From an uncultured Bacteroidales bacterium (GTDB lineage: Bacteria > Bacteroidota > Bacteroidia > Bacteroidales > Paludibacteraceae), in NCBI GenBank assembly GCA_902800525.1, contig CADCEV010000015.1, forward strand, positions 1-39,832: a stretch of DNA of 39,832 bases, in the 5' to 3' direction. A program made the translations under genes and the position numbers. Positions within the stretch are counted from its first letter, which is position 1; every line of letters starts with the position of its first letter. A model generated the notes under the pieces. The model worked only from the letters and a program-made list of their open reading frames with translations. It was not told where the DNA came from and did no database searches. Shown here in pieces: positions 15,123 to 22,034 of the stretch.

Positions 15123-16075
15123 AAAAAGTATCAGTTATCATACCTTGCTATAACGAGGCGCAATCTTTGCCACTTCTTCATACCGAGTTGTGCAAATTAG
15201 CAGAAAAGGAACAACAATATACGTGGGAATTTCTATTCATCAATGATGGTTCGCGTGACACCACTATTGATGAATTAGTCAAACTTCATGCAATAGATGA
15301 GCGTTGTAACTATGTGGATTTGAGCCGCAATTATGGCAAAGAGGTTGCTCTCTTGGCAGGTTTTGACTACACCTCGGGAGATTGTGCTGTAATTATGGAT
15401 GCTGACTTGCAACATCCGCCTCATGTGGTACATGAAATGTTGCGCAAGTGGGAAGAAGGCTATGAGGATGTGTATGCCCGTCGTATATCGCGAGGAAAAG
15501 AACCTTGGCTACGGAAACAACTTTCGCTGGCGTATTATCGATTGTTGAGCAAATCTACTCGCATAGATGTGTTGCCCAATGTGGGCGATTTCCGATTGTT
15601 AGATCGTCGTTGCTTGGATGCTCTTTGCCAATTACGTGAACAAAGTCGCTATACCAAAGGTATGTATTGCTACATCGGCTTTAAGAAGACTTTTGTGGAG
15701 TTTGAAACACAAGACAGAGTTGCGGGCGAATCATCTATGAGTTACCGTGTACTTGTAAAACTTGCGATTGAAGGACTAACGGCTTACACAACTTCTCCGC
15801 TTCAATGGGCTACGGGAATAGGTCTTATTGTTTCAATCGCTTCTTTCTTATATGCCTTCTGGGTTATTATCAAAACGCTTGCTTGGGGCGAACCTGTTGC
15901 AGGATTCCCAACAATGATGATAGCAATTTTGTTCCTTGGCGGAGTGCAACTTCTCTCGCTCGGAATAATTGGAGAATATTTAGGGCGCGTATTCAACGAG
16001 ACGAAAAATCGTCCGGTGTATTTTGTTCAATCTTTTAATGGAGACAAATATGAAAAATCAAGAAAACATCATTAA
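15119..16075 (+). CDS. Polyprenyl-phosphate glycosyltransferase (GT2, GtrB/DPM1-like)
   Basis: The 318-residue protein has a GT2 catalytic domain (about 1-225): VSVIIPCYNEAQSLP, FLFINDGSRDTT, LSRNYGKEVALLAGFDY, the DXD-type MDADLQHPP, and the QxxRW-like region near GDFRLLDRR. Two C-terminal membrane helices follow (about 230-255 and 263-290, ending IIGEYLGRVFNETKNRP), as in GtrB/YkcC proteins. The likely reaction is transfer of a sugar from a nucleotide sugar to undecaprenyl phosphate on the cytoplasmic face. Together with the upstream GtrA and the downstream membrane protein it forms a three-gene O-antigen-type modification cassette. Confidence 0.92.
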   Translation: MKKVSVIIPCYNEAQSLPLLHTELCKLAEKEQQYTWEFLFINDGSRDTTIDELVKLHAIDERCNYVDLSRNYGKEVALLAGFDYTSGDCAVIMDADLQHPPHVVHEMLRKWEEGYEDVYARRISRGKEPWLRKQLSLAYYRLLSKSTRIDVLPNVGDFRLLDRRCLDALCQLREQSRYTKGMYCYIGFKKTFVEFETQDRVAGESSMSYRVLVKLAIEGLTAYTTSPLQWATGIGLIVSIASFLYAFWVIIKTLAWGEPVAGFPTMMIAILFLGGVQLLSLGIIGEYLGRVFNETKNRPVYFVQSFNGDKYEKSRKHH

Positions 16076-17459
16076 GTGGACATTTTGGGGAATATGGCTT
16101 GCCATTATTGCCGTTTGTTCTTATTTTATTGTCGCTAATGCGGCTTGGGTAGATTACGATGATTCGCAAGTAATCATGTACACAGGCTGGGACAAACCGA
16201 TTTTCGGATTCTTTGTTGATCCTGCCTATGGGCGTTTCTTCCCCTTGGATTACACAGTCTATGACATCCTGCCCATCTTTTATGACGGACAAATACCACC
16301 ATCTGCCCATTATGCGATTCATGTCTTTTGGTTTATTATCTACATGGCATTCTTTGCTGTCATAGGATTGTACCTTCTCAAAGATGAAAAGCCCATTTGG
16401 AAATATGCCATTACGCTTGCACTATTATTGACCGTTTTAGGGAGAACATTCGGTCTGTTTATGCAACTTTGGACTGGTATATGGACTATTTTCACATTTA
16501 TTCCCATATTCCTATATGGCTATATTCGCTTCATAGATACAAAGAAATGGGGATTTGGCATTCTTGCTTTAATAGCCATTAACTATGTGCTTTATTATTA
16601 TGAAACGATGTTCACTATCCCAGTAGCGATAGGCGCTTGTTCTCTGTTATTTTCATACAGGAAACAGGATAAACAAGAGCGTCTATTTAATTACTTGTTG
16701 ATAGCAAGTGGTGTGCTATTCTTGTTACTATACCTCATCCTTGTTGTGCCAAGAATAGAACACATGTACCATCATTACACCCACGATTCAATTTTTGCAA
16801 ATGCGATGAAGATCTTGTTTGCGCAGAAAATAATGTGGCTGGTAATTGTAGCGTTGATTGTCCGTTTGGTTGCGTTCATCAAAAAGCAAGCCGACTACAC
16901 TATCTATGACAGCATACTTTTAGCTTCTTGCGCTTATTGTTGCGGAGCGGCGGCTTTGCATTTAGATTACACCTTATATTATACACCTGCGGCTATTTTG
17001 GCACTTCCGGCACTTTTGTATTTCGCCAAACTGTATCTCAAACCTTGGATGGTTCTGGTTCTGTTTGTTTGCTTAGCGGGGTTCTATTGCCGCAAACTTC
17101 CAAAAGAAATCAGAGATAGACAAGCTGCAAGAATTGGTTATTACAATAATATATGCAAATTCAACGAGATTGTGGCTACAAATGTTGATTTATTTTACTA
17201 TTTGCCTGAAAATCCCGCTTTGGACGAAGGAGAATTAGATATTCGCTCTTGCAAAGTCATGTATTTGGAGAGTAAAGCAGGTTGGTATCAAAACAATCCT
17301 GATTTTTCTATTACTCGTGTAGAGGAATGTGATGATTTTGCACAAGGTATTTGGATTATGGATAAAAAGGACGAGCAAGCGTTTAACGCTAAATGTCCTT
17401 CTGCACAATTGGTAGAACACATTACATTCGACGACTACAAAATCTATTTGGTAGAATAG
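16050..17459 (+). CDS. Polytopic membrane protein, candidate GtrC-type glycosyltransferase
   Basis: The 469-residue protein has about 9-10 hydrophobic segments between residues 10 and 365 and a C-terminal soluble part of about 100 residues. No named domain is certain. Its position as third gene after GtrA and GtrB, and an acidic early loop (AWVDYDDSQVIMYTGWDKP) in the first extracytoplasmic stretch, fit membrane glycosyltransferases of the GT-C kind, which use the lipid-linked sugar. The start is ATG 16050, with GGAG nine bases upstream. ATG 16038 is also in frame. Either start overlaps the end of the GT2 gene. A terminator follows at 17490. Confidence 0.7.
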   Translation: MKNQENIIKWTFWGIWLAIIAVCSYFIVANAAWVDYDDSQVIMYTGWDKPIFGFFVDPAYGRFFPLDYTVYDILPIFYDGQIPPSAHYAIHVFWFIIYMAFFAVIGLYLLKDEKPIWKYAITLALLLTVLGRTFGLFMQLWTGIWTIFTFIPIFLYGYIRFIDTKKWGFGILALIAINYVLYYYETMFTIPVAIGACSLLFSYRKQDKQERLFNYLLIASGVLFLLLYLILVVPRIEHMYHHYTHDSIFANAMKILFAQKIMWLVIVALIVRLVAFIKKQADYTIYDSILLASCAYCCGAAALHLDYTLYYTPAAILALPALLYFAKLYLKPWMVLVLFVCLAGFYCRKLPKEIRDRQAARIGYYNNICKFNEIVATNVDLFYYLPENPALDEGELDIRSCKVMYLESKAGWYQNNPDFSITRVEECDDFAQGIWIMDKKDEQAFNAKCPSAQLVEHITFDDYKIYLVE

Positions 17460-17489
17460 TTCATATTTTTCAATTAATTCAATATCTTT

Positions 17490-17536
17490 CTAAAACCCAA
17501 CGCAACATTTACTACATGTACAGCGTTGGGTTTTAG
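17490..17536. terminator. Terminator after the gtr cassette (symmetric)
   Basis: A perfect 14-bp stem (CTAAAACCCAACGC with GCGTTGGGTTTTAG) has a 19-nt loop. Both ends are A/T-rich, so it may act in both directions, also stopping transcription from the minus-strand genes ending at 17960. Confidence 0.75.
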
Positions 17537-17626
17537 CGTTCCATTTAGGCGAGCATTGCAAGGTTGGATTGATGCAATTTTTCACTAATTCACACTTCCA
17601 CAAATTCACACATCCGTTTCGGTTTG

Positions 17627-17925
17627 CGCGGATGTTACGCGGATGTTGCGCGGAGGTTAGATAGTTGGAGAATCTTAAAAATCGTACATTTTCAGGAAGG
17701 GTATGGGAGTGGCTCGAGAGATGCTTGAGAGTGGCTGATTAGCCAAAGAATAATGGAAAGAGTGCAAAAAGACCGAATCTTAAAAATCGTACATTTAATC
17801 ACACGGTATCTCGTCGGTCTCTCGTCGGTCTCTCGTGATCTATCGTCCCGTATGTCTCCCGTAAGCGAGTCGTGTGAGGGGCGTGTGAGGGGCGTGTCAA
17901 GCTAAATCTTAATAATCGGCAATTA
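17627..17925. repeat. Composite array: 11-bp-period repeats alternating with a 22-bp direct repeat
   Basis: The gene-free stretch 17537-17959 contains three CGCGGATGTTA-type units (17627-17659), three GAGAGTGGCTG-type units (17705-17737), CTCGTCGGTCT units (17810-17820, 17821-17831, then degenerate to 17864) and CGTGTGAGGGG units (17871-17881, 17882-17892, 17893-17903). All have an 11-bp period but different sequences. Between them a 22-bp sequence beginning GAATCTTAAAAATCG occurs identically at 17670-17691 and 17775-17796, with a diverged third copy at 17904-17925. No open reading frame or known RNA is visible. Confidence 0.9.
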
Positions 17926-17959
17926 AAGGACAAAATGAACTTGCATAATTGAATAAAAT

Positions 17960-18118
17960 TCAATTGAAGTTAAGAGCGGAGATGTCATCCTTGCACTGTT
18001 TGAGAAGCGTAGTCGCTTCGGAGGCTAGACGCTTGTACTCATCCATGCCCAAAGCCTCAGCTTGCTCCAAACGGAGAATGATGGACTCGGCTTGCTTTAT
18101 TTTTTCATCGAAACTCAT
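17960..18118 (-). CDS. xseB: Probable exodeoxyribonuclease VII small subunit
   Basis: The 52-residue protein runs from ATG 18118 to TGA 17960. It reads MSFDEKIKQAESIILRLEQ, then AEALGMDEYKRLASEATTLLKQCKDDISALNFN. The two-helix pattern, with Leu-Glu near the end of helix 1, a Met-Asp-Glu turn, and a second helix ending LLKQC-K, is that of XseB, the small subunit of exonuclease VII (degrades single-stranded DNA with XseA). It is a little short for the family. It begins 15 nt after the sugar transferase stop, so it is likely the last gene of that operon. No xseA is in the window. The family call rests on pattern and length. Confidence 0.6.
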   Translation of the reverse strand: MSFDEKIKQAESIILRLEQAEALGMDEYKRLASEATTLLKQCKDDISALNFN

Positions 18119-18133
18119 AAGATAATTGACGAT

Positions 18134-19405
18134 TTATTTTCCTTTTCCTTTTATAATGACACCGATGGTGAAGAAGAGGATCTTGAGGTCAAGGAGGAGC
18201 GACATGTTCTCTACATAGACAATATCGCAGTTCAGACGCTCGATCATCTTTTCCATGGTATCGGTATAACCGACACGGATCGGTCCCCATGAAGTCAAGC
18301 CCGGACGCACTTTGTAAAGCAGGCAGTAATACGGCGCCTCTTTCATGATCTGCTCAATGAAATAGGGTCTTTCGGGTCTCGGCCCGACGATAGACATGTC
18401 TCCGCGGAGGATGTTCCATAACTGCGGCAGTTCATCCAAACGGTATTTGCGAAGCCACTGCCCCACTTTGGTGATACGGGGGTCATGATCCTGCGTTATT
18501 TGCGGCACGCCATCTGCTTCTGCGCCTTGGATCATCGTGCGGAACTTATAGATACGGAACGGCAGTCCGTAGTGCCCGATACGTTTCTGGCTGTAGATAA
18601 CCGGTCCTTTGGACGAACACCACACCAAAGCGGAGATGACCAGCAGTAACGGCGACAGGAAGATCAGTCCAAGAACCGATGCCACGATATCGAACGCACG
18701 CTTGATACAGAGTTCCGAATCCAACATGTTATACTCGGTGATACGGATGAGTGACGGCCGGTCGATAAACCCGATTCGTGCAGCGCCGGTTAACATGTCA
18801 TATACACGCGGGACCATACTGATCTGGCACATGAGCGGGTATAGTTGCGCGATGATTTCGTATAACTGCCTGTCGGTATGCCCTTCCGGCAGGTCGATGA
18901 TCACCTCATCCAATTCGCCGACCTGAAGCCGTTTCGCCTCATCCATAGAATGAATAGTGCGCGTACGCATGACACCACGGCGACGGGAAAGGAGCGTGAT
19001 CGTCAGACGCGGGATATAGCTGAGGGTGAACTGCAAGCCAAACAGCACAATCAACGACACCAGATAGCGGTTATACGACTCCACTCGGTCGTCGATGATG
19101 ATAATAAAGAAAAAGAGCAGGGATATGAAGGCGGCGGACAAGAAAGTGCGCAGGAACTCTCGCCAGAGGGGTTTCTGGAAAGGCCGGAGGTAATAGCCGG
19201 AGAGGTAATAGACGCTCAGACAGATAAGAGGATAGACGACCAAGGGCACCCAGAAACTGAATGCGGGTATCAGGACATCGCTGAAAGAAGCCACTCTGCC
19301 GTCATAGACTAACCATCGGAAAGCCAAAAAGCACAGCCAAACCAGCTCACTACTGATGAGGTCCGCTAAGATATACCATAATTGTTGTTTGCGCCTAAGG
19401 GTCAT
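18134..19405 (-). CDS. Polyprenyl glycosylphosphotransferase (bacterial sugar transferase)
   Basis: It initiates surface polysaccharide synthesis by moving a sugar-1-phosphate from a nucleotide sugar to undecaprenyl phosphate. The 423-residue protein has four N-terminal membrane segments (within about 10-135), a soluble stretch (about 140-230), and the catalytic domain (about 233-423): KRAFDIVASVLGLIFLSPLLLV (membrane hairpin), YSQKRIGHYGLPFRIYKFRTM, RKYRLDELPQLWNILRGDMSIVGPRPERP and VRPGLTSWGPIRVGY. This is the WbaP/WcaJ-type layout. The C-terminal hydrophobic helix (LLDLKILFFTIGVIIKGKGK) is usual for the group. The sugar is unknown. No other capsule genes are next to it, but the gtr cassette lies 0.7 kb away on the other strand. 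Confidence 0.93.
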   Translation of the reverse strand: MTLRRKQQLWYILADLISSELVWLCFLAFRWLVYDGRVASFSDVLIPAFSFWVPLVVYPLICLSVYYLSGYYLRPFQKPLWREFLRTFLSAAFISLLFFFIIIIDDRVESYNRYLVSLIVLFGLQFTLSYIPRLTITLLSRRRGVMRTRTIHSMDEAKRLQVGELDEVIIDLPEGHTDRQLYEIIAQLYPLMCQISMVPRVYDMLTGAARIGFIDRPSLIRITEYNMLDSELCIKRAFDIVASVLGLIFLSPLLLVISALVWCSSKGPVIYSQKRIGHYGLPFRIYKFRTMIQGAEADGVPQITQDHDPRITKVGQWLRKYRLDELPQLWNILRGDMSIVGPRPERPYFIEQIMKEAPYYCLLYKVRPGLTSWGPIRVGYTDTMEKMIERLNCDIVYVENMSLLLDLKILFFTIGVIIKGKGK

Positions 19406-19428
19406 AAAGTAAAGTACAATGCAAAGGG

Positions 19429-20040
19429 TTATTGGCGAATGATTGCAAAGGTGTTGTCCGTGTTCACTTTGATGATGGACGAGGGTTGATGTGGTGTCTC
19501 ATCATCGCGCCGGAAGAAGCACACGTAATCCGCTCCGTCGAGCACTTCCTGCGCTATTTCATGGAAGAAACGCGCTGTGGGCTGACCGCTGATGTTGGCG
19601 GAGGTGGAGACAACAGGCCGTTTGAGTTGCGCACAAAGGGCTTTGCTGAACGGCTCATTCGTGATACGGATACCGACCGAGCCGTCTTCCGCGATGAGGT
19701 TTGGCGCCAAATGCCGGGCATTGGGATAAATGATTGTCAGGGGCTTTGCGTCATCCTCTTCATCGTGATCACGATCCTGAGAAACGGACTCCAGCAGCAT
19801 TTCCGCCGTTTCGGGGACATCGACATAGTAGTTCAGTTTAGCCGCCGAATCGAGCAGTACGAGCATGGATTTGGAATCCTCGCGCTGCTTGAGGGCATAG
19901 ATCTTTTTCACCGCCTCCTCATTCGTTGCATCGCAACCTATTCCCCACACCGTATCGGTCGGATAGACCACTACCCCACCGTTGCGCAACACACGCAACG
20001 CCTCCTGTAAATCTTCCTTATTGTATCGCTTTGCATCCAT
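19429..20040 (-). CDS. Sua5/YrdC/YciO family L-threonylcarbamoyladenylate synthase
   Basis: The family makes threonylcarbamoyl-AMP from threonine, bicarbonate and ATP for the t6A modification of tRNAs. The 203-residue product shows GGVVVYPTDTVWGIGCDATNEEAVKKIYALKQRE, SMLVLL, VGIRI and RPVVSTSANISGQPTA, the YrdC-domain motifs. There is no C-terminal Sua5 domain. An acidic insert (SQDRDHDEEDDAKP, about 98-111) is not usual in the core. ATG 20040 is chosen over an upstream in-frame codon because the promoter -7 box lies at 20049-20056, which leaves only a few bases of leader. It probably shares a transcript with the sugar transferase 23 nt downstream. Confidence 0.92.
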   Translation of the reverse strand: MDAKRYNKEDLQEALRVLRNGGVVVYPTDTVWGIGCDATNEEAVKKIYALKQREDSKSMLVLLDSAAKLNYYVDVPETAEMLLESVSQDRDHDEEDDAKPLTIIYPNARHLAPNLIAEDGSVGIRITNEPFSKALCAQLKRPVVSTSANISGQPTARFFHEIAQEVLDGADYVCFFRRDDETPHQPSSIIKVNTDNTFAIIRQ

Positions 20041-20048
20041 AATCGGTG

Positions 20049-20080
20049 CAAAGTTACTGCTTTTTTCTGAAATTGACAAA
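20049..20080 (-). promoter_or_regulatory. Promoter of the YrdC-sugar transferase-xseB operon
   Basis: The minus strand reads TAACTTTG (complement of 20049-20056) with TTTG (complement of 20077-20080) 20 bp upstream. The start codon at 20040 is only eight bases beyond the -7 box, so the mRNA is predicted to be nearly leaderless. Confidence 0.78.
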
Positions 20081-20127
20081 CAAATTATACAAATTTAAGA
20101 AATTTTCTTAAAAAACGTACTCAATAT

Positions 20128-20158
20128 TTGCATATTTGCAAAAAAAGTAGTAATTTTG
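20128..20158 (+). promoter_or_regulatory. Promoter of pckA
   Basis: TTGC at 20128-20131 and TAATTTTG at 20151-20158 have a 19-bp spacer. The roughly 90-nt leader contains several GTTAA-type short repeats and no visible Shine-Dalgarno. Confidence 0.78.
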
Positions 20159-20251
20159 TAGCCGATTTAATAGGGCTTGATTGTAAACGCTAAACTGTTA
20201 AGCTGTTAAATCGTTCAATTGTTAAGATAAACAACTAAATATTTTACAAAA

Positions 20252-21856
20252 ATGGAAACATTAGATCTTACCAAGTATGGTATTCAGGGCGCAACTGTAA
20301 TCGCCCACAACCCTTCCTACGAGTATCTGTTCGCAGAGGAGACGAAGCCGGAGTTGACCGGTTATGACAAAGGTCAGGAGACCGAACTCGGCGCAGTAAA
20401 CGTAATGACAGGTATCTACACCGGTCGTTCACCTAAAGACAAATACATCGTAGATGACGCTCAGAGCCACAACAATGTTTGGTGGACCACTGAGGGTTAC
20501 AAGAACGACAACCACCCGATGTCCGAGGAAGTATGGGCAAAGGTAAAAGAGCTGGCTATCAAGGAGTTGAGCAACAAGAACCTCTATGTAGTTGACGCAT
20601 TCTGCGGCGCAAACAAAGAGACCCGTCTGGCTGTTCGTTTCATCGTTGAGGTAGCTTGGCAGGCTCACTTCGTTAAGAACATGTTCATCCAGCCGACCGC
20701 AGAGGAGTTGGAGAACTTCGAGCCGAACTTCGTGATCTACAACGCATCGAAAGCGAAAGTAGAGAACTACAAAGAGCTCGGTCTGAACAGCGAGACTTGC
20801 GTAGCATTCAACACCACCAGCCGCGAGCAGGTGATCATCAACACATGGTATGGCGGTGAGATGAAGAAAGGTATGTTCTCGATGCAGAACTACTACCTGC
20901 CTCTCCGCGGCATCGCTTCGATGCACTGCTCGGCTAACACCGACATGGAGGGCAAGAACACCGCTATCTTCTTCGGTCTGTCTGGAACCGGTAAGACCAC
21001 TTTGAGTACTGATCCGAAACGTCTCTTGATCGGTGACGACGAGCACGGCTGGGACGATAAGGGCGTATTCAACCTCGAGGGCGGTTGCTATGCAAAGGTT
21101 ATCAACCTCGACAAAGAGAGCGAGCCGGACATCTACAACGCTATCCGCCGCAATGCTCTTCTTGAGAACGTAACCGTTGACGCAAACGGCAAGATCGATT
21201 TCGCAGACAAGAGCGTAACCGAGAACACCCGTGTTTCGTATCCGATCGACCATATCGAGAAGATTGTTCGTCCGATCAGTGCAGGTCCTGCAGCGAAGAA
21301 CGTGATCTTCCTGAGCGCTGACGCCTTCGGCGTACTGCCTCCTGTATCGATCCTGACTCCGGAGCAGACGAAGTACTACTTCCTCTCCGGCTTTACTGCA
21401 AAACTCGCAGGTACAGAGCGCGGTATCACCGAGCCGACTCCGACCTTCTCTGCTTGCTTCGGACAGGCATTCTTGGAGCTCCACCCGACCAAATACGCTG
21501 AGGAGTTAGTTAAGAAGATGGAGAAGAGCGGTGCGAAAGCATACCTCGTTAACACCGGTTGGAACGGAACAGGCAAACGTATCTCGATCCGCGATACCCG
21601 TGGTATCATCGATGCTATCCTCGGTGGTGACATCCTGACCGCTCCGACGAAGAAGATCCCGTACTTCAACTTCGAAGTACCGACCGCTCTGCCGGGCGTA
21701 GATCCTGCTATCCTTGATCCTCGTGACACCTATGCTGACGCAGCTCAGTGGGAAGAGAAGGCAAAAGATCTCGCAGCTCGCTTCATCAAGAACTTCGACA
21801 AATATACGACGAACGAAGCCGGCAAGGCACTCGTTGCAGCAGGTCCGCAACTCTAA
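20252..21856 (+). CDS. pckA: Phosphoenolpyruvate carboxykinase (ATP)
   Basis: It interconverts oxaloacetate + ATP and phosphoenolpyruvate + CO2 + ADP. In many gut and rumen Bacteroidetes it is thought to run toward oxaloacetate on the way to succinate. The 534-residue protein carries [17 protein letters not shown] (about 52-68), the HCSAN region, the P-loop [13 protein letters not shown] (about 245-257), [22 protein letters not shown] (about 264-285) and the adenine-site [15 protein letters not shown]. Length and order are those of the ATP-type enzyme. Codon use is strongly biased (AAC, GAG, CGT, GGT), as expected for high expression. No clear terminator follows; only a 5-bp stem is seen near 21871-21886. 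Confidence 0.98.
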   Translation: METLDLTKYGIQGATVIAHNPSYEYLFAEETKPELTGYDKGQETELGAVNVMTGIYTGRSPKDKYIVDDAQSHNNVWWTTEGYKNDNHPMSEEVWAKVKELAIKELSNKNLYVVDAFCGANKETRLAVRFIVEVAWQAHFVKNMFIQPTAEELENFEPNFVIYNASKAKVENYKELGLNSETCVAFNTTSREQVIINTWYGGEMKKGMFSMQNYYLPLRGIASMHCSANTDMEGKNTAIFFGLSGTGKTTLSTDPKRLLIGDDEHGWDDKGVFNLEGGCYAKVINLDKESEPDIYNAIRRNALLENVTVDANGKIDFADKSVTENTRVSYPIDHIEKIVRPISAGPAAKNVIFLSADAFGVLPPVSILTPEQTKYYFLSGFTAKLAGTERGITEPTPTFSACFGQAFLELHPTKYAEELVKKMEKSGAKAYLVNTGWNGTGKRISIRDTRGIIDAILGGDILTAPTKKIPYFNFEVPTALPGVDPAILDPRDTYADAAQWEEKAKDLAARFIKNFDKYTTNEAGKALVAAGPQL

Positions 21857-21911
21857 AAAGTGCTAAAACTGCTGAAAAAGCAGAAAAAAGCGAAAAAAAT
21901 GGCATATGTAT

Positions 21912-21942
21912 TTGCGTATGTCATTTTTTTTTTGTAACTTTG
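21912..21942 (+). promoter_or_regulatory. Promoter of secDF
   Basis: TTGC at 21912-21915 and TAACTTTG at 21935-21942 have a 19-bp spacer that contains a run of nine or more T. The leader to ATG 22035 is about 90 nt. Confidence 0.78.
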
Positions 21943-22034
21943 CGCACTTTTTGTGTGTCGTGCGCGAATATACGCGTTACACGTACGAAAATAATGCATA
22001 TTATTTATTAAAAAACAAATACAAAAAAACAATT

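Noticed and set aside
17627-17925. CRISPR array
   Set aside because: The 22-bp repeat occurs only two to three times at unequal distances (105 and 129 bp), the intervening DNA is itself repetitive, and no cas genes are near.
21906-22034. Longer SecDF N-terminus
   Set aside because: It would begin upstream of the promoter -7 box at 21935-21942 and encodes residues unlike SecD.
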